Shown here piece by piece: positions 17,787 to 25,767 of a stretch of DNA of 64,000 nt. Made by a program: the position numbers and the translations under genes. This DNA is from DATAAM01 sp036260075 (GTDB lineage: Bacteria > Actinomycetota > Acidimicrobiia > Acidimicrobiales > JAHWLA01), in assembly GCA_036260075.1 (NCBI GenBank), contig DATAAM010000066.1, forward strand, positions 7,921 to 71,920, written 5' to 3'. The notes under the pieces were generated by a model. The model did not search any database, was not told where the DNA came from, and worked only from the letters and a program-made list of their open reading frames with translations. The stretch's first letter is position 1, and the number at the start of each line of letters is the position of its first letter.

Positions 17787-18329
17787 ATGGCGGGTTGGCT
17801 GCGCGTTGCCGTGCGGTTGCGGGGGAAGCTGCTGCGCGTCCCCACCACCTGGCGCATCCTCGCTCGGCGGCCGCAGGTGCTGGCGGGCCTGTTCGCCATG
17901 GAAGGCGGGCTGTTCGCCGCCCGCTCGGTGCCGCTCGACCTCAAGATGCTGGCCGAGATGCGCACCGCCTCCCTCATCGGCTGTCCCTGGTGACTCGACT
18001 TCACCTCTGCGGTCGGCAGAGCAGCGGGAATCCCGGAAGCGAAGATGCGAGCGCTCCACTGCTGGCGTGACAGCGAGGCGTTCACCCCGCTCGAACGCCT
18101 CGTGCTCGAGCTGGCCGACGCCATCACCGCCACGCCCGCCACACCGCGCCCCGACCTGCTCGACCGGCTGCGGGAGCACCTGAAGGAGCGACAGGTCGTC
18201 GAGCTGGCGATGACGATCGCATACGAGGGATTACGCGCCCGCTTCAACCGGGCCTTCGACGTGCAGCCGCAGCGCTACAGCGCCGAGGGTGCCTACTGCG
18301 TGCTGCCCTCCCACACCTCGTCGCCGTAG
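17787..18329 (+). CDS. AhpD/carboxymuconolactone decarboxylase-like selenoprotein (Sec 69)
   Basis: The frame is interrupted only by TGA at 17991-17993 and continues to 18329. With Sec it encodes 180 residues reading ...EMRTASLIGCPW-U-LDFTSAVGRAAGIPEAKMRAL.... In CMD/AhpD proteins this position is the second cysteine of the C-x-x-C active site, so here the motif is C66-P-W-U69, as in known CMD-family selenoproteins. Both halves belong to the fold: the downstream half has LVLELADAITATP and ends EGAYCVLP. The likely role is peroxide or electrophile reduction. A fitting SECIS hairpin is at 18005-18021. The last 37 nt overlap maoC. Confidence 0.87.
18005..18021 (+). promoter_or_regulatory. Predicted bacterial SECIS hairpin (AhpD-like gene)
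   Basis: CTCTGC and GCAGAG form a 6-bp stem with loop GGTCG. The loop starts 18 nt after the TGA and opens with GG, matching the bacterial SECIS rule (small loop, G in the first two positions, about 16-37 nt from UGA). Confidence 0.72.
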
Positions 18330-18817
18330 GGGCGCATGCGGGGCGGGGCGGCCGCCCGCTTCCACACCATCACCTTGCGGCGGAAGTAGCAGACCTCCTC
18401 GCCGTGCTGGTTGAAGCCCTTGGTCTCGACCGTGACGACGCCGCGGTCGTCCTTCGAGGTGGACTCCTTCTTGTCGAGGACGCGCGTCTCCGCGTAGATC
18501 GTGTCGCCGTGGAACGTGGGCTTCTTGTGCGTGAGCGACTCCACCTCCAGGTTGGCGATCGCCGCCCCGCTCACGTCGGGCACGCTCATGCCGAGCACGA
18601 GGGAGTACACGAGGTTGCCGACGACAACGTTGCGCTTGTGCACGGTCTCGTTCTCGGCGAACCACTCGTTGGTGTGCAACGGGTGGTGGTTCATCGTGAT
18701 CATGCAGAAGAGGTGGTCGTCGTACTCGGTGATCGTCTTGCCCGGCCAGTGCTTGTAGACGTCGCCCACCTCGAAATCCTCGAAGTAGCGGCCGAACGGG
18801 CGGTCGTGCACGGTCAT
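18293..18817 (-). CDS. MaoC-family hydratase, probable mesaconyl-CoA hydratase
   Basis: Hot-dog-fold enzyme of 174 residues: RYFEDFEVGDVYKHWPGKTITEYDD, NHHPLHTNEWFAE and HKKPTFHGDTIYAETRVL are typical of MaoC hydratases. Next to methylsuccinyl-CoA dehydrogenase and malyl-CoA lyase genes, its likely job is hydration of mesaconyl-CoA to beta-methylmalyl-CoA (context inference; single-domain length as in actinobacterial versions). The start is set at 18817 because TAGGAT (18825-18830, minus strand) lies seven bases upstream and would be the -10. ATG 18826 falls inside that box. Confidence 0.78.
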   Translation of the reverse strand: MTVHDRPFGRYFEDFEVGDVYKHWPGKTITEYDDHLFCMITMNHHPLHTNEWFAENETVHKRNVVVGNLVYSLVLGMSVPDVSGAAIANLEVESLTHKKPTFHGDTIYAETRVLDKKESTSKDDRGVVTVETKGFNQHGEEVCYFRRKVMVWKRAAAPPRMRPYGDEVWEGSTQ

Positions 18818-18824
18818 GTGCGGC

Positions 18825-18830
18825 ATCCTA
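18825..18830 (-). promoter_or_regulatory. -10 box of maoC
   Basis: TAGGAT on the minus strand, seven bases before the ATG at 18817. It decides the start in favour of 18817 over 18826. Confidence 0.5.
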
Positions 18831-18837
18831 TGGGGCC

Positions 18838-19488
18838 GTGATCGAGCTCGGCCTGCGCAACGACGTGTACCGGCGGCCGCTGGCGACCGCGCTCGACCGG
18901 CTGGGGCTGCGCGAGGGGTGGCGGTGCGCCGACGTGGGCGCGGGCGGCGGCGACGTCACCGTGGCCTTGGCCGAGATCGTCGGCCGCGACGGACGCGTCT
19001 ACGCGGTCGACAGCGACCCGCGGGCGCGCGACGAGGTAGCCAAGGCGGCGGCCGACAGCGGGCAGGCCCAGGTGATCGCCGTCACGCAGGCGGCCGAGGA
19101 CCTGCTGCTGCCCGAGCTCCTCGACCTGGCGTTCTGCCGCTTCCTGCTGATGCACGTGCTGGAGCCCGTCGCCGTCCTCCGGCGCATGGCGGGTGCAGTG
19201 CGGCCGGGCGGCTGGGTCGTGGCGCAGGAGCCGATCACGTCGGCCGGACGGGTGGGCGGCTTGCCGCTCTCGATGCCCGACGCCCGCCATCCCGACGTGG
19301 GCGCCGTGCTTCCGGCGCTGGCTCGCGACGCCGGGTTGGACCTGGTCGACTCCTGGGCGGAGGCACCGGCGGGCGTGGGCGCCGGCCCGGTGCGCCGGTA
19401 CCTCACGCTGCTCACGGACGTGGATCCCGGAGAGGACCCCATCGTCCTGCCGCCGCTCGTCATGGTCGTGGCCCGGCGCACCGGTTGA
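18838..19488 (+). CDS. Class I SAM-dependent methyltransferase
   Basis: 216 residues with SAM-binding motif I (CADVGAGGGDVTVALAE), motif II acidic residue (YAVDSDP), and LDLAFCRFLLMHVLEPVAVLRRMAGAVRPGGWVVAQEP, as in UbiE/menaquinone-type and small-molecule methyltransferases. Substrate unknown. GTG start, divergent from maoC with a gap of about 20 bp from the preferred maoC start. The 178 bases after it hold GC-rich partial inverted repeats (around 19505-19550) but no gene. Confidence 0.8.
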   Translation: MIELGLRNDVYRRPLATALDRLGLREGWRCADVGAGGGDVTVALAEIVGRDGRVYAVDSDPRARDEVAKAAADSGQAQVIAVTQAAEDLLLPELLDLAFCRFLLMHVLEPVAVLRRMAGAVRPGGWVVAQEPITSAGRVGGLPLSMPDARHPDVGAVLPALARDAGLDLVDSWAEAPAGVGAGPVRRYLTLLTDVDPGEDPIVLPPLVMVVARRTG

Positions 19489-19652
19489 CCGACTTCGTTT
19501 GAGGAGCCGCCGAGCCCCGCTGGGGGGGGTCGGCAGGGCCCGACGGCTCGTAATGAAATGTCGGCCCCGAGGGGGTGCAGTCTCAGAGGCGGACGGCCCC
19601 TTTCCGGGTGGTGCGCATGCACCAGGATGTGAGGCCCGCGGGTGCTCGTCGG

Positions 19653-19658
19653 TAGCCT
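19653..19658 (+). promoter_or_regulatory. -10 box of methylsuccinyl-CoA dehydrogenase gene
   Basis: TAGCCT eight bases before ATG 19667; near-leaderless. Confidence 0.5.
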
Positions 19659-19666
19659 CGTGGCCC

Positions 19667-21250
19667 ATGGCTGCTCCCGATCTCGATGCCGCGGCGCGAG
19701 TCGTCCAGCTGGCGAAGTCGGTCACCGACGGCGCCGCTCGGCACCTGGCCACGCTCGGCGACCTCGACGCCCACCAGGTGGTGGCCTACGACCTGGCCCA
19801 CGCGGCGGCCGCGGTGGAGAACGCCCGTGCCATCCTCGACTACGGCGCCAAGGGCGAGGTGGAGGCGCGCATCGCCTGCGCCTTCGTGGCCGACGCCGTG
19901 TACGACGTGGCCACCCGCGTGCTCGGCCGCGAGCCCGCGTGGGGCACCGCGCCGGGCGCGCTCGACGGCGCCCGCGACTTCCTCGCCACCTTCCGCTCGC
20001 CCGAGTTCCTGGCCTCGCTGGCCGGCGAGCAGGGGCCGCGCCACCTCGACGCCGACTTCGAGCTCGTGCAGGACACCTTCCGCCGCTTCGCCGAGGACGA
20101 GGTGCGGCCGGTGGCCGAGCACGTGCACCGCAGGAACGAGGACATCCCCGAGCGCATCATCGAAGGCCTGGCCGAGATCGGCACGTTCGGCTTGAGCATC
20201 CCCGAGGAGTACGGGGGCTTCGCAGCAAGCGGCGAGGGCGAGTACCTGGCCATGGTCGTGGCCACCGAGGAGCTGTCCCGAGGCTCGCTCGGCGTCGCGG
20301 GCTCCCTCATCACCCGGCCCGAGATCCTCACCCGGGCGTTGGTGAAGGGCGGCACGGAGGAGCAGAAGCACCACTGGCTGCCGCGGCTGGCGAGCGGCGA
20401 GATCATGAACGCCGTCGCCGTCACGGAGCCCGACTTCGGCTCCGACGTGGCGGGCATCAAGGTGGCGGCCACGCGCGACGGCGACGGGTGGCGCATCAAC
20501 GGCGTGAAGACGTGGTGCACGTTCGCGGCCCGAGCCGACGTGCTCATGCTGCTGGCCCGCACCGACCCCGACCGGTCCAAGGGCCACCGCGGCCTGAGCC
20601 TGTTCGTCGTGCCCAAGGAGCGAGGCGACGGCCACGGCTTCCTCCTGGCCCAGCCCGAGGGCGGCCGCCTCGAGGGCAGGCCCATCGACACCATCGGCTA
20701 CCGCGGCATGCACTCCTACGAGCTGGCCTTCGAGAACTGGTACGTGCCGGGCGAGAACCTCATCGGCGGCGAGGCGGGCCAGGGCCAGGGCTTCTACCTC
20801 CAGATGGCGGGCTTCGAGAACGGACGCCTCCAGACCGCGGCCCGCGCCGTGGGCGTGATGCAGGCGGCCTACGAGGCTGCCGTCGACTACGCCGCCAACC
20901 GCACGGTGTTCGGCAAGCCCGTCGCCGACTACCAGCTCACGCAGACGAAGCTGGCCCGGATGGCCGTCGTCATCCAGGCCAGCCGCCAGTTCGCCTACCA
21001 GGTGGCCCGCCTGATGGCCAAGGGCGAAGGGGCCATGGAGGCCTCGATGGTCAAGGCCTACGTCTGCCGCGCTGCCGAGTGGGTGACCCGGGAGGCCATG
21101 CAGGTCCATGGCGGCATGGGCTACGCCGAGGAGTTCCCGGTGAGCCGCTACTTCGTCGACGCCCGCGTGCTCTCGATCTTCGAGGGCGCGGACGAGACCC
21201 TGGCGTTGAAGGTCATCGCCCGCCGCCTCGTGGAGGGCGCCCGGGGCTGA
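19667..21250 (+). CDS. mcd: Acyl-CoA dehydrogenase, probable (2S)-methylsuccinyl-CoA dehydrogenase
   Basis: FAD enzyme of 527 residues. About 140 N-terminal residues form an extra helical domain (HQVVAYDLAHAAAAVENARAIL) absent from ordinary acyl-CoA dehydrogenases but present in methylsuccinyl-CoA dehydrogenase. The core shows AVTEPDFGSDVAGIK (FAD/substrate binding), NGVKTWCTFA, the MQVHGGMGYAEEFPVSRYFVDAR segment and the C-terminal IFEGADET region. Expected reaction: methylsuccinyl-CoA to mesaconyl-CoA in the ethylmalonyl-CoA pathway. Nearby maoC and malyl-CoA lyase genes support this. Crotonyl-CoA carboxylase/reductase is not in the window. Confidence 0.85.
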   Translation: MAAPDLDAAARVVQLAKSVTDGAARHLATLGDLDAHQVVAYDLAHAAAAVENARAILDYGAKGEVEARIACAFVADAVYDVATRVLGREPAWGTAPGALDGARDFLATFRSPEFLASLAGEQGPRHLDADFELVQDTFRRFAEDEVRPVAEHVHRRNEDIPERIIEGLAEIGTFGLSIPEEYGGFAASGEGEYLAMVVATEELSRGSLGVAGSLITRPEILTRALVKGGTEEQKHHWLPRLASGEIMNAVAVTEPDFGSDVAGIKVAATRDGDGWRINGVKTWCTFAARADVLMLLARTDPDRSKGHRGLSLFVVPKERGDGHGFLLAQPEGGRLEGRPIDTIGYRGMHSYELAFENWYVPGENLIGGEAGQGQGFYLQMAGFENGRLQTAARAVGVMQAAYEAAVDYAANRTVFGKPVADYQLTQTKLARMAVVIQASRQFAYQVARLMAKGEGAMEASMVKAYVCRAAEWVTREAMQVHGGMGYAEEFPVSRYFVDARVLSIFEGADETLALKVIARRLVEGARG

Positions 21251-21270
21251 CGGCCCCGAGCGCCCTGCTG

Positions 21271-22605
21271 CTACCGGCTTCGGGTGACCACGCCCGCCGG
21301 GAACCCGTCGGCCGACGGACGCACCGGGCGGGCCTTCCCGCCTGCGGCCAACACGCCGAGGTCGAGCGGGGGCGCGGTGGGCGCGATCCCCACGACGTCG
21401 TTCACGCCTGTGATGCCGCTGCTGGGCAGGCTGCCGTGGAATGTGGCGTCGAAGGCGAAGATGCCGCCGTCCTGCGCCACCATCCAGTAGCCGTCGCCCA
21501 GCGGCGTGGACGCCATGCCTGTGATGGGCGAGTTCAGGCGGATGTTGCCGGTCGAGCCGTGGAAGTCGGCATCGCCGAAGGCGAAGATGCCGCCGTCGCG
21601 GGCCACCAGCCAGTAGCCCTCGCCCGACGGCGTGGGCGTCATGCCCACGATCGGCTGGTTCAGCCGGATGTTGCCCGTGGAACCGTGGAAGCCCGCCTCG
21701 CCGAAGGCGAACACGCCGCCGTCGCGAGCGACGAGCCAGTAGCCCTCGTTCGACGGGTGCACGGCCATGCCGACGATCGGCTGGTTCAGCCGGATGTTGC
21801 CGGTCGAGCCGTGGAACTCGGCATCGCCCCAGGCGAAGATGCCGCCGTCGGCCGCCACCTGGTAGTAGCCCTCGGCGAAGGGATCGGGCAGGCCCGCCAT
21901 GCCGACGATCGGCTGGTTGAGCCGCACGCCTCCCATGGAGCCCGCGAAGTCCGCGTTGCCGAAGGCGAAGATGCCGCCGTCGCGGCCGGTGAGCCAGTAG
22001 CCGTCGCCGTCGGCCGTGGTGGCGATGCCCACGATCGGCGCGTTGAGGTCGAGCTCCGACAGGTCGCCGAAGTCGAGCGCGTCGCCGAAGGCGGCCACTT
22101 GGCCGAGTGTGCCGGCGATGTAGTAGCCGGTCGTGCCCTCGCCTGTGAGGCCGGCGGTGGGGTCGTTGGCGGCGTTGCTGTCGACGGCGAGCACCGCGTT
22201 GCGCGCCCCGAACCGTGTGGGCACGAAGATGAAGTCGACGACGCAGCGCTGCCCGGGCGCCAGCGTGACGTCTGTGTCGATGCCGTCGGCGGGATCTGTG
22301 TCGTAGCAGTACGTGGCGTCGGGGATGCCGTCGTCGTTCTCGTCGATGACGACCGGGAAGAAGTCGAGCTGCGCGTCGCCGCCGAGGAGGACGTCCTCGA
22401 TGATCACCGGCTCCCCTGTGGCGGTCACGGTGAAGCGCCTGACCTCGCCGAAGGTGGTGCCGACTCGTTCCTCGCCGAAGTCGGTCGAACCGGGGCTGAT
22501 GGAGAGCGTCCCGGCGGCGTGGGCCGGCGTGGCGGGGACAAGCCACGCGGCCGTCGCGAGTAGTGCAGTGGCGACCAAACCCGCCCAGCGCTTGCGTCGT
22601 CGCAC
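21271..22605 (-). CDS. Secreted protein with six 42-residue GYWLVARDGG repeats
   Basis: 444 residues: signal peptide (MRRRKRW then a hydrophobic stretch, cleavage near AHAAG), an immunoglobulin-like ASH/choice-of-anchor domain (STDFGEERVGTTFGEVRRFTVTATGEP), then six repeats of 42 residues of the form GYW-V-DGGIFAFG-A-FHGS-G-RLN-PIVGM. The repeats probably make beta blades. Extracellular function unknown. The same repeat occurs in the gene at 47522. GTG start with GGAGG upstream. A -10 TAGCAT (22640-22645, minus) overlaps the stop of the upstream GT2 gene. Confidence 0.75.
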   Translation of the reverse strand: MRRRKRWAGLVATALLATAAWLVPATPAHAAGTLSISPGSTDFGEERVGTTFGEVRRFTVTATGEPVIIEDVLLGGDAQLDFFPVVIDENDDGIPDATYCYDTDPADGIDTDVTLAPGQRCVVDFIFVPTRFGARNAVLAVDSNAANDPTAGLTGEGTTGYYIAGTLGQVAAFGDALDFGDLSELDLNAPIVGIATTADGDGYWLTGRDGGIFAFGNADFAGSMGGVRLNQPIVGMAGLPDPFAEGYYQVAADGGIFAWGDAEFHGSTGNIRLNQPIVGMAVHPSNEGYWLVARDGGVFAFGEAGFHGSTGNIRLNQPIVGMTPTPSGEGYWLVARDGGIFAFGDADFHGSTGNIRLNSPITGMASTPLGDGYWMVAQDGGIFAFDATFHGSLPSSGITGVNDVVGIAPTAPPLDLGVLAAGGKARPVRPSADGFPAGVVTRSR

Positions 22606-22642
22606 CGTTCCTCCGCTTCGTCCGTCGAACAGGCCGGAGATG

Positions 22643-23338
22643 CTATGCCCGCTCTATGGTCAGATCACGCAGGTAGAACCAGTAAATGCGCAGCCGGACG
22701 ACGCGGATGAGACCCATCAGTTGCCGGAACATGCGCCAGGTTCGGCGGTAGCCCTCGACCCTGCCGAACTTCTCGCGCTTGGTGCGGTGGGTCACGCCCT
22801 TCATCACGCGGGCAACGGTGGGCAGCCGCGCTTCGGCGATCACCTCGTTGATCATGACCTCGATCGTGTAGCCGTCGAGCTTCTGCGGTGGCACCGCGTC
22901 GAAGACCCAACGAGGGATCACGCGCTCGCCGGTCGTCGGCGGGAACCGCAGGACGAGCGAGTTCCAGATGCCGTAGTCGAACGTGCCGATCGACATGACG
23001 GCGCGGCCTTCGACGAACGGGCGGCAGATCTCGTCGAGGTGATGGCTGCGCAGGCCCAGGAGGTCGGCGTCGACGAAGAGGACGGCGTCGGCGTCGGTGG
23101 CGCGCACGCCCGCCTCCATCGCGTGCGCCTTCGACCCGCCGTCGTGGCGGCGGACGACCCGGGCACCGTTGGCGGCGGCGATGTCGCCGGTGCCGTCGGT
23201 GGAGCCGTCGTCCACCACGATCACGTCGCGCGTGTACCGACAGCCCTGGCAGGCGAGGACGACGTCCGCCACGGTGCGCGCCTCGTCGCGGGCGGGGACG
23301 ACGATGTCGATCGTGGGGGCGTACCGCCGGCCCGCCAC
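22643..23338 (-). CDS. Family 2 glycosyltransferase
   Basis: 231 residues, GT-A fold. IDIVVPARDEARTVADVV, VDDGSTDGTGDIA (nucleotide-sugar binding), FVDADLLG (DxD) and DGYTIEVMINE are visible. The C-terminus has aromatic/basic amphipathic stretches (RLRIYWFYLRDL), suggesting membrane association. Sugar donor and acceptor unknown; glucosyl-3-phosphoglycerate-synthase-like proteins share this layout. GTG 23338 lies 11 nt after the stop of the malyl-CoA lyase gene, so the two are probably co-transcribed. Confidence 0.8.
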   Translation of the reverse strand: MAGRRYAPTIDIVVPARDEARTVADVVLACQGCRYTRDVIVVDDGSTDGTGDIAAANGARVVRRHDGGSKAHAMEAGVRATDADAVLFVDADLLGLRSHHLDEICRPFVEGRAVMSIGTFDYGIWNSLVLRFPPTTGERVIPRWVFDAVPPQKLDGYTIEVMINEVIAEARLPTVARVMKGVTHRTKREKFGRVEGYRRTWRMFRQLMGLIRVVRLRIYWFYLRDLTIERA

Positions 23339-23349
23339 GGAGCCGCCCG

Positions 23350-24291
23350 CTACGCCGGAGTGCTGCGCTTCAGGCCCGCGCGCTCGCCCCGCGTCACGAC
23401 CTTCACGGCCACCTTGCGCGACGCCTCGTCGATCATCTCGTCGCCGAACATCACTGCGCCCCTGCGCTCGCCCTCGGTGGCCTCCTTGTAGGCGTCGAGG
23501 ACGGCCCAGGCCCGGTCGAACTGCTCCTGGGTGGGCGAGAACACCTCGTTGAGGATCGTCACCTGGTCGGGGTGCAGCGCCCACTTGCCGTCGTAGCCGA
23601 GGATCTGCGTGCGGGTGCAGAAGTCGCGGAAGCCCTCGGGGTCGCGCACTAACACGTAGGGGCCGTCGATGACCTGCAACCCGTTGGCCCGGCCCGCCAT
23701 GAGGATCTTCATGAACGGATAGTGGAAGTAGTCGCCGGGGTACTCGGGGATCTGCAGGCCGCCCGACAGCGACGGCATCTCCATCGAGGCGGAGAAGTCG
23801 ACGGGACCGAGGATGATCGTCTCCAGGCGGGGCGAGGCGGCGCAGATCTCCTCCACGTTGATGAGGCCGCGGGCGGTCTCGATCTGCGCCTCGATCCCGA
23901 TGTGGCCGACAGGCAGCCCGCTGTTCTTCTCGACCTGCGTGAGGAGGAGGTCCATGGCCACCACCTCGGCCGCCGTCTGCACCTTCGGCAGCATGACCTC
24001 TTCGAGGCGCTCGCCCGCGTTGCCGACGATCTCGATGACGTCGCCGTAGGTCCAGGTGGTGTCCCACGCGTTGACCCGGACGCACAGGATCTTCTCCCCC
24101 CAGTCCTGGTTCTTGACGGCGTCGACGGCCTTGGCCCGGGCCGCCTCCTTCTCCAGCGGCGCCACGGAGTCCTCGAGGTCGAGGAACACCATGTCGGCCG
24201 GGATGCCGGGCGCCTTGGCCAGCATCTTCTCGCTCGACGCGGGCACCGACAGGCACGAGCGGCGAGGCAGGTCACGGGTGCGAGCGGACAT
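23350..24291 (-). CDS. HpcH/HpaI-family CoA lyase, probable malyl-CoA/beta-methylmalyl-CoA lyase
   Basis: TIM-barrel lyase of 313 residues. RSCLSVPASSEKMLAKA, DMVFLDLEDSVAP (metal region), RVNAWDTTW, EAQIETARGLINVEEI and LGPVDFSAS are the family blocks. Length and sequence style match Mcl1, which splits beta-methylmalyl-CoA into glyoxylate and propionyl-CoA. With mcd and maoC nearby this supplies three consecutive ethylmalonyl-CoA pathway steps. Leaderless: minus-strand TAGCAT at 24298-24303, six bases before the ATG. Confidence 0.85.
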   Translation of the reverse strand: MSARTRDLPRRSCLSVPASSEKMLAKAPGIPADMVFLDLEDSVAPLEKEAARAKAVDAVKNQDWGEKILCVRVNAWDTTWTYGDVIEIVGNAGERLEEVMLPKVQTAAEVVAMDLLLTQVEKNSGLPVGHIGIEAQIETARGLINVEEICAASPRLETIILGPVDFSASMEMPSLSGGLQIPEYPGDYFHYPFMKILMAGRANGLQVIDGPYVLVRDPEGFRDFCTRTQILGYDGKWALHPDQVTILNEVFSPTQEQFDRAWAVLDAYKEATEGERRGAVMFGDEMIDEASRKVAVKVVTRGERAGLKRSTPA

Positions 24292-24297
24292 GGCGAA

Positions 24298-24303
24298 ATG
24301 CTA
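24298..24303 (-). promoter_or_regulatory. -10 box of malyl-CoA lyase gene
   Basis: TAGCAT on the minus strand, six bases before ATG 24291; leaderless. Confidence 0.55.
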
Positions 24304-24333
24304 CGAGGGCTCCCGTTCGGTGCGCCAAAGCGG

Positions 24334-25665
24334 TCAGCCTGTTTGCAGTCGCTCGGCGAGATCGGGGACGGGCGAGAACACGTACTCCTTGCCACGCTTG
24401 CCACGAACGAGCAGACCGCGGCGAGCGAGATCGTGCAGGTCGGAGCGCGCCGATTGATGCGTGACGTTGTGACTGGCCGCATGGGAGCGGAACGTGTACC
24501 GGGCATCGCCCGTGCGCAGTGCGTGCTGAAGCAACGCCAGTTGGCGATGGTTGTAGGTGTCCGATCGGCGAATGAGTGCTTCGACCTCGCGCAGCTCTGC
24601 CGTCTTGCGCCGCAGGTAGTCGTCGAGGTCGTCAATGGCTCGACAGATCACGGCCAGCTGGTACAGAACGAAATAGGTGGCATCGAGCTCGTCCGTCTCG
24701 ACGTAGAGGAACGCACGGCCGTACTGGCCCGGCGCCTTGCGGAGGATGCGGGAGATGGAGAGGAACTCAGCCAGCCAGTACCGCCGGCGAAGCATCGACC
24801 AGTAGAACAACGCGCGTGCCGTCCGCCCGTTGCCATCGACGAACGGATGGTCGTACGCCAGCCACAGGTGGAGCAGGATCGACCGGACAACGGGGTGCAT
24901 GAAACCGCGCACACCATCCTCGCCGTTGGCGAACGCGCACATCGCCTCGAGGCGAGAGGGAAGTTGCTCGGCGGGTGGCGGCGCGTGCAGCACGTTGTTC
25001 TCGTCGTCCATGACACTGACGCGCTTCTCCTCGGGGAGCTGGAGTCGGCCTGCTGCGCTGGGATCGGCAAGCGTGCCCTCGGTCATGACGCGATGGATGG
25101 TCAAAACGGCTTCGGGCGTGAGCGGTTCCTTGGCCAGCTCTCGTACGAGGTTGATTCCCTGGTAGTTGTTCACGATCATGCGCTCGCTGTGGTCGCGTGG
25201 CGGTCGGCCGCTGCGGATCATCTCCTTGGCCACCACGCGCGACGTGACTGCGCCCTCCAACTGGCTGGAGGTGATCGCCTCTTCCATCAGCGAGGTCACG
25301 ATGTAGCGGGACCTCGTGTGCGTGTTGGTGACGACTTCAGCCGTTCCGATGCGGCCCGCCGTCTGTTGGTCGATCCGGTGTGCCATCTCCCAGGCGGCAT
25401 CGGGCATGCAGTACTGGAACGGTCGTCCGGCGGGGTCCGTCAAGGGCAGCGGGTTGAGCAGCCCTCTGCGTGCGAACTTCACCCCCATCCACCACTGCTC
25501 GACATCGAGGCCGGCGGGCGGTGACAAGTGCCGGAGGGTGTCCCAGTGCCGGTACTTCCCGTCGTCGGTCCACGGCGGCACCGAGAGGAACGCTGCAAGA
25601 GCGGCGCTCCTGAGCTCCCGCACCTTGTCGAAGTCGAGCACAGGCGGCGTGCGGGGGATCCTCAC
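24334..25665 (-). CDS. Fic-family AMP-transferase with winged-helix C-terminus
   Basis: 443 residues. The Fic catalytic motif HPFVDGNGRTAR is intact, so AMPylation (or similar NMP transfer) is expected. An N-terminal inhibitory helix of the S/T-x-x-x-E-G type (SSQLEG, about residue 136) marks an auto-inhibited class II Fic. A C-terminal winged helix (NVTHQSARSDLHDLARRGLLVRGKRGKEYVF) may bind DNA. Base use is less GC-rich than in neighbours, and the 100-bp upstream is AT-rich, suggesting acquisition. GTG start at 25665 with GGAG upstream. Confidence 0.88.
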   Translation of the reverse strand: MRIPRTPPVLDFDKVRELRSAALAAFLSVPPWTDDGKYRHWDTLRHLSPPAGLDVEQWWMGVKFARRGLLNPLPLTDPAGRPFQYCMPDAAWEMAHRIDQQTAGRIGTAEVVTNTHTRSRYIVTSLMEEAITSSQLEGAVTSRVVAKEMIRSGRPPRDHSERMIVNNYQGINLVRELAKEPLTPEAVLTIHRVMTEGTLADPSAAGRLQLPEEKRVSVMDDENNVLHAPPPAEQLPSRLEAMCAFANGEDGVRGFMHPVVRSILLHLWLAYDHPFVDGNGRTARALFYWSMLRRRYWLAEFLSISRILRKAPGQYGRAFLYVETDELDATYFVLYQLAVICRAIDDLDDYLRRKTAELREVEALIRRSDTYNHRQLALLQHALRTGDARYTFRSHAASHNVTHQSARSDLHDLARRGLLVRGKRGKEYVFSPVPDLAERLQTG

Positions 25666-25691
25666 GGCAACTCCAAGCCAAGTACAAGCAT
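25662..25691 (-). other. Possible 9-codon leader ORF upstream of fic
   Basis: ATG at 25691 lies eight bases after the -10 TACAGT (25700-25705) and opens MLVLGLELP, whose TGA overlaps the fic GTG (GTGA). This may be a leaderless leader peptide that couples translation to fic. No independent support. Confidence 0.35.
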
Positions 25692-25699
25692 GTCAACAA

Positions 25700-25752
25700 A
25701 CTGTAGTTGTCATTCCGAGACTGCTCAAAGAGTTTGAGAAACTTTGAGAAAG
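25700..25752 (-). promoter_or_regulatory. fic promoter with palindrome and tandem repeats
   Basis: Minus strand: -35 TTTGAG (25724-25729), 18-bp spacer, -10 TACAGT (25700-25705). The -35 is one arm of the palindrome CTCAAA-GAG-TTTGAG (25724-25738), followed by two near-identical 10-mers TTTGAGAAAC/G (25733-25752). This is a likely repressor-binding array. Confidence 0.5.
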
Positions 25753-25767
25753 CCTTGAAATCGCAGC

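Noticed and set aside
17991..17993. Treating the AhpD-like gene as a pseudogene
   Set aside because: Only one stop, exactly at the redox Cys position, with intact sequence on both sides and a hairpin at the right distance.
19489..19666. Possible riboswitch before mcd
   Set aside because: Some stem-forming GC-rich stretches, but no TPP, B12 or other aptamer core could be matched, and mcd appears leaderless from a -10 at 19653.
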